Origin: JAJOKI01 sp964412405 | Lineage (GTDB): Archaea; Halobacteriota; UBA148; JAJOKI01 | DNA length: 23,576 nucleotides | Assembly: GCA_964412405.1 (NCBI GenBank) | Contig: CAYPOB010000007.1 | Span: forward strand, 1-23,576 | Reading direction: 5' to 3' | In this document: positions 1 to 5,837 of the stretch, in pieces | How positions within the stretch are numbered: the first letter of the stretch is position 1 | How the letters are laid out: each line of letters begins with the position of its first letter | The notes under the pieces: generated by a model | What the model was told of the DNA's origin: nothing | The model's database searches: none | The model's input: only the letters and a program-made list of their open reading frames with translations | Made by a program: the position numbers and the translations under genes

Positions 1-1
1 A

Positions 2-316
2 TGTTTCAGAATTGCACTTCAGAACGGGAAAATCATCGCCAAGCATGATGCACCATGTCGCAGTTCGAAGAACTGCGAGAGTTGTAACGCCGAAGGCGTT
101 TCAACAGTTCGAAGAACTGGTGGAGTTGTAATTCCTACGGAATTTCAACACGAAACATGTATAACTGGCACGAGTGCAAAGGCAATTTTCGACACGATCC
201 ATGATATGGGCTTAGCATCCGCGCCAGAGCATGCTGCATATCTGAGTAGGGAGCTGATGAAAGCAGAGCTTGCGCTGAAGTTTGGGCGGAGCTATATGCA
301 GGATGATGAGTTTTGA
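2..316 (+). CDS. DUF4346 / dihydropteroate synthase-like protein, C-terminal fragment with repeat insertion
   Basis: The frame is open from the window edge to the TGA at 314-316, so the gene is cut at its 5' side. The last 50 or so residues (ITGTSAKAIFDTI...LASAPEHAAYLSRELMKAEL...GRSYMQDDEF) resemble the C-terminal DUF4346 domain of archaeal dihydropteroate synthase-like proteins, which are thought to act in methanopterin biosynthesis. Upstream the frame reads LQNGKIIAKHD, also plausible for this domain. Between the two, about 30 residues (roughly codons 53-151) are encoded by a palindromic repeat array, which keeps the frame open. A 76-codon frame on the opposite strand here is only its shadow. 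The family is recalled from sequence pattern, not searched. The functional link to methanopterin fits the C1 genes in the window but is inferred. Confidence 0.6.
   Translation, partial: CFRIALQNGKIIAKHDAPCRSSKNCESCNAEGVSTVRRTGGVVIPTEFQHETCITGTSAKAIFDTIHDMGLASAPEHAAYLSRELMKAELALKFGRSYMQDDEF
58..149 (+). repeat. Composite palindromic repeat array A (in coding sequence)
   Basis: Four hairpins lie in series. 58-78 is TCGCAGTTC-GAA-GAACTGCGA (9-bp arms). 81-105 is GTTG-t-AACGCC-GAA-GGCGTT-t-CAAC. 105-119 is CAGTTC-GAA-GAACTG. 125-149 is GTTG-t-AATTCC-TAC-GGAATT-t-CAAC. The two 25-nt modules (type I) share outer stem and format but have different, internally complementary inner stems. The 21-nt type II module precedes a type I module with a GA spacer. 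The array is in frame with the DUF4346 gene. Related arrays lie at 935-1066, 2652-2749, 12411-12560 and 13421-13468. Confidence 0.9.
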
Positions 317-539
317 TATAGATATGGCGACATGAGAAGACCCCGCCCTTCAACCACTGCCTCAAAGTGCCAGATATAACAATATAAGATTGAGCATAAT
401 GGGCCCCATATATGAAATGGCATGTTCAAATTTTTCAAACGTGGAGAGTCTTTCACTCCATCAGTTGGTATGGACTCGTGGCCCCATATCGCGAGAACAT
501 CTTTACCCTATTTAACATGTTTTTCATGGATTTTCGATG

Positions 540-587
540 ATTAATATTCAATCAGAACGATGAATCATCATTGGAATGAATATTAAT
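540..587. repeat. Perfect 11-bp inverted repeat (stem-loop)
   Basis: ATTAATATTCA at 540-550 is the exact reverse complement of TGAATATTAAT at 577-587, with a 26-nt loop. The stem is AT-rich and has no adjacent gene. It may be a terminator-like or MITE-like hairpin. No function can be assigned from the sequence. Confidence 0.6.
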
Positions 588-641
588 GTGCCAAGAATTA
601 GATACATACGATGTGCATATTTATGCAGTATTGAATAAACG

Positions 642-739
642 GGTTCTGTCGTAAATTCGGGTGATGAATTTTTTACCCCCTTGATGCTCTGGAGATGGTA
701 TCAGCATAATTAAAAATGTCCCTAAATTACGACAAAAAC
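642..739. mobile_element. 98-bp MITE-like element, IS6-like ends, 8-bp target duplication
   Basis: The left end GGTTCTGTCGTAAATT and the right end (CCCTAAATTACGAC... read in reverse complement as GTTTTTGTCGTAATTT) form imperfect terminal inverted repeats, 16 of 20 positions matching. The element is bounded on both sides by the 8-bp direct repeat AATAAACG (634-641 and 740-747). Eight-bp duplications and GGTTCTGT-type termini are typical of the IS6 family, so this looks like a small non-autonomous derivative. There is no room for a transposase. The family assignment is from memory of end sequences. Confidence 0.75.
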
Positions 740-790
740 AATAAACGAAAGTTTTTTATCAAATTATTCAACACGGCACGCGGATAGAAA

Positions 791-802
791 AAGATAAATA
801 GG
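791..802 (+). promoter_or_regulatory. Putative TATA box for tRNA-Tyr
   Basis: AAGATAAATAGG lies about 22-33 bases upstream of the tRNA-Tyr 5' end at 824, the expected distance for an archaeal TATA box. tRNA-Asp has no comparable box directly upstream and may be transcribed from the same promoter. Prediction only. Confidence 0.4.
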
Positions 803-861
803 GCAGTTGATATTGTCATATAGCCCGCCTTAACTCAGCCTGGTAGAGTGCGCGGCTGTAG

Positions 862-1096
862 TTTGATAGAAGATATAATTCTTCGAATGCCTATTGCCCG
901 AAAAGACTTCAACATGTCACAGATCGAAGACCGACTAACTCAGAAGAGTTAGACGGAGTCACAGCCGATTAAATCTTCCAGATTTAGACGGAGTCGCAGA
1001 TGTCCCATCTGCGACATGTCTCATCTGTGACCTCTGTGAGAGTCGTAATCCCATAGGGATTTCGACATGCGGCAATGTACGCATTACCGCGCAGAT
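862..1096 (+). other. tRNA-Tyr intron invaded by palindromic repeats
   Basis: The 235-nt insertion at tRNA position 37/38 is long for an archaeal tRNA intron. Its middle consists of hairpin modules of the family also found in protein genes (see the repeat entry 935-1066). The outer parts (862-910 and 1067-1096) may be the original intron. GCGGCAATG and CATTACCGC near the 3' end can form a hairpin with one mismatch. I found no obvious box C/D guide motif. The splice sites are inferred from tRNA folding. Confidence 0.85.
935..1066 (+). repeat. Composite palindromic repeat array B (in tRNA intron)
   Basis: Hairpins in order: CTAACTC-AGAA-GAGTTAG (935-952); TAAATCT-TCC-AGATTTA (970-986); the type II module TCGCAGATG-TCC-CATCTGCGA (994-1014); and the type I module GTCG-t-AATCCC-ATA-GGGATT-t-CGAC (1042-1066). 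The first two are each followed by the shared word TTAGACGGAGTC (949-960 and 983-994), which suggests a tandem third module type. The 21-nt and 25-nt modules match those of the coding arrays. Confidence 0.88.
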
Positions 1097-1222
1097 ACCG
1101 CGATGTCCCCGGTTCAAATCTGGGAGGCGGGATCAGTCCTTTGTACTACTGAACAACCGAGACTCCGCACGGAGTCAAGGGGACGAATGTAGAGGATGCT
1201 GGCGTCAACCCATTTATGTTAT

Positions 1223-1295
1223 GCCCGGGTAGTGTAGCGGCCTATCATGAAGCCCTGTCGAGGCTTCGACTCGGGTTCGAATCCCGACCTGGGCG
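1223..1295 (+). tRNA. tRNA-Asp (GTC anticodon)
   Basis: The acceptor stem GCCCGGG (1223-1229) pairs with CCTGGGC (1288-1294, one G-U), with discriminator G1295 as expected for tRNA-Asp. The anticodon arm is AAGCC-CTGTCGA-GGCTT with GTC at 1257-1259. The T arm is TCGGG-TTCGAAT-CCCGA. There is no intron and no encoded CCA. It lies 90 bases after tRNA-Tyr on the same strand. Confidence 0.95.
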
Positions 1296-1375
1296 CCTCA
1301 ATTTTTAGCTTCAATCGGCAAAATGGCATTGTTACCAGTATTATTATCAAAATAATTATCAACATCGTATTCATA

Positions 1376-1399
1376 AATAGTATAATAACCCATACTATT
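1376..1399. promoter_or_regulatory. Inverted repeat in the ftsZ upstream region, possible operator
   Basis: AATAGTAT (1376-1383) and ATACTATT (1392-1399) are exact reverse complements separated by 8 bases. They sit directly before AT-rich, TATA-like stretches (about 1398-1406 and 1416-1424) upstream of ftsZ. The position suits a repressor site overlapping the promoter. No regulator is identified. Confidence 0.35.
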
Positions 1400-1436
1400 A
1401 TATATTGTAATTTCTAAATTATATCTAATGCTGAGG

Positions 1437-1462
1437 CGGGAGCACATAACGATCGGCTCCCG
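1437..1462 (+). promoter_or_regulatory. GC-rich hairpin in the ftsZ leader
   Basis: CGGGAGC (1437-1443) pairs perfectly with GCTCCCG (1456-1462). The hairpin ends 17 bases before the ribosome-binding sequence GGAGGGG (1479-1485). If transcription starts from the TATA-like sequence near 1400, this hairpin lies in the 5' leader and could influence translation or mRNA stability. No known riboswitch is recognised. Confidence 0.4.
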
Positions 1463-1491
1463 AAAAATAGATAAAGTAGGAGGGGATGGGA

Positions 1492-2613
1492 ATGCAATCG
1501 ATAATACAAGAAGCTTTAAGGTATGCTGAAAAAGAGCAAGTGAGTAGACAAACCACGGACCAATCCACGGACACCAGCGATTATTTTGAAGAATTTGGAC
1601 TGCCGCAGATTAAGATTATAGGATGCGGCGGAGCCGGGAATAATACGACCAATAGACTACATAACATGGGAGTCGAAGGCGCTGAGACAATAGCATTAAA
1701 CACCGACAAACAGCATCTGGACATGGTCAATGCAGACAAAAAGATTTTAGTTGGCAAAACACTCACGAGAGGTCTCGGTGCTGGAGGATATCCGGATATC
1801 GGTAGGCGAGCTGCTGAACTTGCGCGAGGGACGCTTGAAGAAATTTTGAAGGACGCCGATCTGGTGTTCATCACCGCGGGCATGGGCGGTGGAACCGGTA
1901 CAGGAACTGCACCAGTAGTTGCAGAAATCGCAAAAGACCAGGGTGCAATAGTCGTTGGAATGGTATCATCTCCATTCAGAGTGGAACGAGCTCGAATGAT
2001 CAAGGCAGAAGAAGGACTGGAAACTTTTAGAAGTGCTGCGGACACCGTGATCGTTCTGGACAATAATCGACTTTTAGAATACGTGCCGAATCTGCCGATC
2101 GAACAGGCGTTCTCGGTGATGGACCAACTAATTGCAGAGACCGTGAAGGGCATATCCGAAACGATAACACAACCATCGATGATAAATCTCGACTTTGCAG
2201 ACGTCAAGACCATCATGTCTTGTGGCGGGGTTGCGGTCATGCTGGTCGGCGAGACAAAGGGACAGGGCAAATCAGATGCCGTAGTGCGCAATGCATTGGA
2301 TCATCCACTATTGGATGTCGATTATCGGGGAGCAACGGGTGCCCTGGTTCACATTACCGGCGGGTCGGACCTAACACTGCGTGAAGCCGAGGAAATCACT
2401 AAATCGATCACATATGAACTCGACACACATGCGAATGTGATATGGGGTGCACGAATCAACAAGGAATTCGACGGTAAAGTGCGAGTGATGGCCATCATGA
2501 CGGGGGTTCAATCTGCGCAAGTACTCGGACCAAGCAACGCCGATGCGTCCAACACCATGCTTGATTGCTACACGCCAGAACAGGAGAAGACCATTATCGA
2601 TGTAATTCGATAG
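1492..2613 (+). CDS. ftsZ: Cell division protein FtsZ
   Basis: Tubulin-like GTPase that polymerises at mid-cell to drive division. From the chosen start the protein has 373 residues, normal for archaeal FtsZ. It shows the nucleotide-binding start IIGCGGAGNN (about residues 42-51), the tubulin signature GGGTGTG (about 132-138) and the T7 loop NLDFADV (about 232-238), which completes the GTPase site of the neighbouring subunit. An ATG at 1486 directly abuts GGAGGGG (1479-1485), leaving no spacer, so the ATG at 1492, six bases downstream of that motif, is the better start. The N-terminus before residue 35 is polar and probably flexible. The gene stands alone, with an oligo-T stretch right after the stop. 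A 236-codon frame on the opposite strand is its shadow. Confidence 0.96.
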   Translation: MQSIIQEALRYAEKEQVSRQTTDQSTDTSDYFEEFGLPQIKIIGCGGAGNNTTNRLHNMGVEGAETIALNTDKQHLDMVNADKKILVGKTLTRGLGAGGYPDIGRRAAELARGTLEEILKDADLVFITAGMGGGTGTGTAPVVAEIAKDQGAIVVGMVSSPFRVERARMIKAEEGLETFRSAADTVIVLDNNRLLEYVPNLPIEQAFSVMDQLIAETVKGISETITQPSMINLDFADVKTIMSCGGVAVMLVGETKGQGKSDAVVRNALDHPLLDVDYRGATGALVHITGGSDLTLREAEEITKSITYELDTHANVIWGARINKEFDGKVRVMAIMTGVQSAQVLGPSNADASNTMLDCYTPEQEKTIIDVIR

Positions 2614-2616
2614 TGG

Positions 2617-2631
2617 TTTTTTTTCTTTTTT
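2617..2631 (+). terminator. Oligo-T terminator after ftsZ
   Basis: Eight T residues, one C, then six T residues follow the ftsZ stop within a few bases. Oligo-T runs are the usual archaeal termination signal. The convergent thiolase gene ends at 2644. Confidence 0.6.
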
Positions 2632-2643
2632 ATTTCTTCAACC

Positions 2644-3645
2644 TCAACATTTCACAGATGGATGTCTGTGAGATGCACCAGATGGGACATCTGGTGGAGT
2701 CGTAATCTCTTTGAGATTTCGACAGTTGTAATTCCTTTGAAGTTCCAACATTTCCAATAGTTTACATGCCTGACATGTGTTGTTAGTCGTTGGTTCGCCG
2801 CAAATGCTACACTGCCGGAGATCTGCCTGTACCCATTCCCTTCCTAACATCTCGGACATTTTTTCAAAACTTCGCATTAACGCGTATTTGGTGCCAGGAT
2901 GTTTTATCTCAAAGTCGTTCAGCATCTCTCGTGTCTCTCCCCTCATCGACCGTCCCGTATATGGACATTCATCGAAGTTTATGGGCAATTCGTCGAGTAG
3001 TGCATAAAGGCCCACCTCTTTTTCTGGAATGGTTCTCAACGGCTTTATTCGCGGAATTAAGCCTGGCTGAACTCTTGCTGGAACGAGTCTTGCCAGCCGA
3101 TCGACGTCGCCGCGCAACAAATTTAGCAGTACTGCCTGTGCCTCATCATCCAGATTATGCCCGGTTGCCACTTTGGTGGCGCCCAACGTCTTGGCAGTCT
3201 TGTTTAATAAAATCCTTCTGAACACACCACACAGAGAGCATGGCAGTAGACCTGTCCCTTGGTTCATCATCTCATCTAACGTTAGCCCAAATTTCTCGGC
3301 AAATGATACGATGGTGAGTGGTATCCCAATCGCTTTGCAGACCTCTTTTGCAGTTTTGATCGTTTTTGCGCGATACCCTTTGATTCCCTCGTCGACGATA
3401 ATAGCGGTCATCTGAATATCGGGGCGCTTGCCAAATAAGGAATCCAATATATGCAGCGTAACAATGCTATCCTTTCCTCCACTCAGTGCGACCGCAATGG
3501 TATCGTTCTTTTCTACCATCCTGTGCCTTCGGATGACGCTCTTGATCTTGCGCTCGACATCGTCCTTGAAATGCCCCTTGCACAGGTGCATGCCTGAATA
3601 TCGCTGATGAATGACTGCCGGACCGTTACACTTATCGCATTTCAT
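2644..3645 (-). CDS. TtuA/Ncs6-family tRNA 2-thiolation protein with repeat-encoded C-terminal tail
   Basis: Adenylates a tRNA uridine and replaces its oxygen with sulfur. Visible elements are an N-terminal zinc site (C3, C6, H20, C22, H25 region), the PP-loop SGGKDS (55-60), the cysteine pair C136/C139 with C227 in DECPYT (likely Fe-S ligands or catalytic), and a C-terminal zinc finger C279/C282/C291/C294. Family members usually end shortly after CxACKLLExL. Here about 30 more residues follow (from about 303), encoded by repeat array C read backwards; they include RNYNC and LKEITTPPDVPSGASHR. The stop codon also comes from the repeat edge. The same peptide occurs inside the ATP-grasp protein at 11575-12837. 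The gene starts 18 bases after the AdoMet synthetase stop, so the two are probably co-transcribed. Confidence 0.88.
   Translation of the reverse strand: MKCDKCNGPAVIHQRYSGMHLCKGHFKDDVERKIKSVIRRHRMVEKNDTIAVALSGGKDSIVTLHILDSLFGKRPDIQMTAIIVDEGIKGYRAKTIKTAKEVCKAIGIPLTIVSFAEKFGLTLDEMMNQGTGLLPCSLCGVFRRILLNKTAKTLGATKVATGHNLDDEAQAVLLNLLRGDVDRLARLVPARVQPGLIPRIKPLRTIPEKEVGLYALLDELPINFDECPYTGRSMRGETREMLNDFEIKHPGTKYALMRSFEKMSEMLGREWVQADLRQCSICGEPTTNNTCQACKLLEMLELQRNYNCRNLKEITTPPDVPSGASHRHPSVKC
2652..2749 (+). repeat. Composite palindromic repeat array C (3' end of thiolase gene)
   Basis: Modules on the plus strand: TCACAGA...TCTGTGA (2652-2671); type II CACCAGATG-GGA-CATCTGGTG (2676-2696); spacer GA (2697-2698); type I GTCG-t-AATCTC-TTT-GAGATT-t-CGAC (2699-2723); and type I GTTG-t-AATTCC-TTT-GAAGTT-c-CAAC (2725-2749). 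The order type II - GA - type I is the same as in array A. Relative to the host gene the array is inverted, as it is in array D. Confidence 0.9.
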
Positions 3646-3663
3646 CTTTTTTATCCGCTAAAT

Positions 3664-4857
3664 CTAAAACGTCTTTAGCTTCCCTTCCACAACCATCTCC
3701 GTAATATTCGTGACATCTGATAACCGTTCATCGAACACGCTTTCGACCTTGGATTTAATCGATTTTATACTGGTGCCATTTTCCAGTATGATTTGCGCGC
3801 TTGCTACCTTTGGGCTGTCGATCAAGTGTCCGATTTGAGATAGAATGCGCACATATATCTCCTCAATGCCATCGACGATTTCCACCACATCGTGTGCTAT
3901 CTGGAGGGATAATAGATTATATATCTTGCCAACGTGGTTTACTGGATTCTTACCGCTGGACGCTTCCATGCTCATCGGCCGATTTGGTGTTATCAACCCA
4001 TTACAGCGATTGCCCCTGCCCACAGAACCGTCATCGCCCATCTCGGCTGACGTCCCTGTCACAGTGAGGTACACAGAACCGATTTCATAATTATCTCCTG
4101 TATTGACGGCCACCGATACGTCGCGGTCGGTGTATTTTTTTGCGACATTCAAAACATATTCTGCCAATTCTCGTTTTATCGCCACATAGTGATCAATATC
4201 ATCTACATATCTGGATACGAAACCGTCTGCAACCGTCAGGCTGATATGCTCTCCTTCCCGCAATCCCATTATCTTGAAATCCTCTCCAGTCGCCAATTGT
4301 CTTTTCCTAAAATCGTTCATCACAGCCCGCTCCACCCCATATACGATCATTTCGGTTTCCGAGAGGGGAGCATGACCCACTCCAAAGGATGTATCGTTTG
4401 CCTTGGGGATTTCGCCACACTTAAAAATATTTACAAGGTCCACAGAACCCGGTCCCAACCGCTGCTCTAAGACTGCGTGTGAGGATTTTATATTATTTAT
4501 GGTGCTTGTTAAATACTCCTCTGCGGCCTCAAGGGCGATTTTTCCAACGGGTATCTTTTCATCATCGACATGTGCGGTAGCCCTGCCGCTCAGCAGTATA
4601 TACAACGGCTTTATCACATCTCCTCCACCGTAGATAGGGGATGCCTCACCGCCGACCAATTCAACTTGGTCAGTATTATGATGCAATATCTTGCCAAACT
4701 GCTTTAGATACTCATTCGATAGCGCACGGCTGACTGCCTCTGCGATTCCATCACATATCGAATCCGGATGACCTATCCCTTTTCGCTCTACCAGCTCGAT
4801 CTCCTGCCGTTCGACTGGCGTCTGGATGATATTTTCTATTCTGATATTTCGGTTCAT
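3664..4857 (-). CDS. mat: Archaeal S-adenosylmethionine synthetase
   Basis: Makes AdoMet from methionine and ATP in the cytoplasm. The protein, about 397 residues, is of the archaeal type, which has little similarity to the bacterial MetK. Recognised stretches are ERKGIGHPDSICDGIAEAVS near the N-terminus (ATP site), HHNTDQVELVGGEASP, GGGDVIKPLYILLSGRAT, GPGSVDLVNIF and GRGNRCNGLITPNRPMSMEA. Three candidate ATGs lie at 4869, 4860 and 4857. GGGG at 4863-4866 is best spaced for 4857 (MNRNIRIENI). The gene is the second of the minus-strand run dacZ-mat-thiolase, 47 bases after the dacZ stop. Confidence 0.93.
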   Translation of the reverse strand: MNRNIRIENIIQTPVERQEIELVERKGIGHPDSICDGIAEAVSRALSNEYLKQFGKILHHNTDQVELVGGEASPIYGGGDVIKPLYILLSGRATAHVDDEKIPVGKIALEAAEEYLTSTINNIKSSHAVLEQRLGPGSVDLVNIFKCGEIPKANDTSFGVGHAPLSETEMIVYGVERAVMNDFRKRQLATGEDFKIMGLREGEHISLTVADGFVSRYVDDIDHYVAIKRELAEYVLNVAKKYTDRDVSVAVNTGDNYEIGSVYLTVTGTSAEMGDDGSVGRGNRCNGLITPNRPMSMEASSGKNPVNHVGKIYNLLSLQIAHDVVEIVDGIEEIYVRILSQIGHLIDSPKVASAQIILENGTSIKSIKSKVESVFDERLSDVTNITEMVVEGKLKTF

Positions 4858-4904
4858 CATAATCCCCATAACACATATCAGCTGTATTATGATTTAACGG
4901 TAAT

Positions 4905-5756
4905 TTAACTCCTGTGTAAAAATCGGATGGTGGGTGCGATTTCGGCGATTTGCAGCCCATCCTTATATATTCTCACTATTCCTCCACTCTGAGATACCGT
5001 AACGGCGATCGCCTGTGTATCACGAGTTATCGCTGCTGCTGCGACATGACGTCCTCCCAATCCTTTCTGGACCCGTATGTCCCTTGCATCGATATCTAAA
5101 TATCTGCCTGCTGCCAAAATATGACCATCTTCACGGACGACGAATACTCCATCTAACTGCGCAAAATTCTTGGCCGACTCCCTGTTATCTGGGATTGCCA
5201 CATCTCTGTTTTTATCCTCATGTCCGTGATATGGATTGAGCGTCATCTGGTGCGACCGTTTGAGAACTTCATCCGAGTCCCCCAGAATAAAGGCAGTTCC
5301 AATCTGTTTGCCCTCTTTTCCTTCGTATCCCAATTCCAGCGCCAGCCTCAAAACAGCCCGTATCACTTCTGGATTTGCTCTGTCGGTGCTTTTATCTATT
5401 TCCTTGATAATGCCCTCTCCTCTGACATCACATACTATGATGGCGTCAAGTGAATCCCCTCCAACGATACCGACCACCGTGTCATCCGCTTTGATCTTCT
5501 CATCAACATATGCGCCCATGACGGCGTCCCGCATTTTGTCAATCCTATTGGATGTTCTGGAAAGCAGATTGATGACCAGGTCATCACGAATTCCTTCAAT
5601 GCCGCCTTCTATCCGGCTGATTACTATCGGAATCTTCGTCTTGAGGTCTTTTTGCATATATTTCTCATCGACGATGATGATTGCAACAGCACCAATTTTA
5701 TTTGCCAATCTAACCGCAGCTTTGCCAATCTCGAGTTTGATATCTTTTTTCTTCAT
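4905..5756 (-). CDS. dacZ: Diadenylate cyclase DacZ
   Basis: Makes the second messenger cyclic di-AMP from two ATP. The protein has 283 residues. An N-terminal alpha/beta region resembling a pyruvate kinase C-terminal domain (about 1-160) is followed by a DisA_N catalytic domain. The DGA motif appears as LDGV (201-204) and the RHR motif as GGRHVAAAAIT (234-244). The changed last residues are conservative, and I expect activity. The C-terminal part ends GGIVRIYKDG..., normal for the family. In euryarchaea c-di-AMP is linked to osmotic and potassium control. The gene leads the minus-strand run with AdoMet synthetase and the tRNA thiolase, and is divergent from the aconitase-family genes. Confidence 0.9.
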   Translation of the reverse strand: MKKKDIKLEIGKAAVRLANKIGAVAIIIVDEKYMQKDLKTKIPIVISRIEGGIEGIRDDLVINLLSRTSNRIDKMRDAVMGAYVDEKIKADDTVVGIVGGDSLDAIIVCDVRGEGIIKEIDKSTDRANPEVIRAVLRLALELGYEGKEGKQIGTAFILGDSDEVLKRSHQMTLNPYHGHEDKNRDVAIPDNRESAKNFAQLDGVFVVREDGHILAAGRYLDIDARDIRVQKGLGGRHVAAAAITRDTQAIAVTVSQSGGIVRIYKDGLQIAEIAPTIRFLHRS

Positions 5757-5790
5757 CCATCCCTCTTATTCTATTATGTTATTCTTGGTT

Positions 5791-5801
5791 AAGCTATATA
5801 A
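5791..5801 (+). promoter_or_regulatory. TATA box for the aconitase-family operon
   Basis: AAGCTATATAA at 5791-5801 would place transcription start near 5822-5826. This excludes the upstream in-frame ATGs at 5805 and 5820 and supports the ATG at 5838, which is preceded by the ribosome-binding sequence GAGGGATGTGATT. Confidence 0.55.
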
Positions 5802-5837
5802 GAAATGTGTAATATTATCATGAAGAGGGATGTGATT

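Larger units (their letters stand above)
317..823. other. Gene-free region between the DUF4346 fragment and tRNA-Tyr
   Basis: I see no convincing coding frame in these 507 bases. The region is AT-rich. It holds a perfect 11-bp inverted repeat at 540-550/577-587, a MITE-like element at 642-739, and an A+T-rich box at about 791-801 that suits the tRNA-Tyr promoter. The word GGCCCCATAT occurs twice in the first 170 bases, without a clear structure around it. No other RNA gene was recognised. Confidence 0.6.
824..1132 (+). tRNA. tRNA-Tyr (GTA anticodon) with a 235-nt intron
   Basis: Exon 1 is 824-861 and exon 2 is 1097-1132. The acceptor stem CCCGCCT (824-830) pairs perfectly with AGGCGGG (1125-1131), followed by discriminator A1132. 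C1-G72 is the archaeal tyrosine identity pair. The D arm is ACTC/GAGT with GG in the loop. The anticodon stem is CGCGG (851-855)/CCGCG (1098-1102), with loop C-T-GTA-G-A and the intron between positions 37 and 38. The T arm is CCCGG-TTCAAAT-CTGGG. A partial bulge-helix-bulge is visible: CTGT 856-859 can pair with GCAG 1091-1094, leaving 3-nt bulges AGT and ATA at the splice sites. The outer intron helix is not canonical. CCA is not encoded. Confidence 0.93.

Noticed and set aside
58..149. CRISPR array
   Set aside because: Repeats are palindromic and look CRISPR-like, but units differ from each other, there are no unique spacers of constant length, and the arrays lie inside genes. No cas genes are present.
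135..365. Minus-strand 76-residue open frame
   Set aside because: It is antisense to the DUF4346 coding end, whose plus-strand sequence is clearly protein-like.
862..1096. Group I or group II intron in the tRNA
   Set aside because: Insertion at 37/38 with partial bulge-helix-bulge pairing is the normal archaeal intron type, and no catalytic intron core is visible.
1133..1222. Additional small RNA gene between the two tRNAs
   Set aside because: A short GACTCCG/CGGAGTC hairpin is present but no promoter or known RNA pattern.
1581..2291. Minus-strand 236-residue open frame
   Set aside because: Lies fully inside ftsZ and reads as low-complexity shadow sequence.
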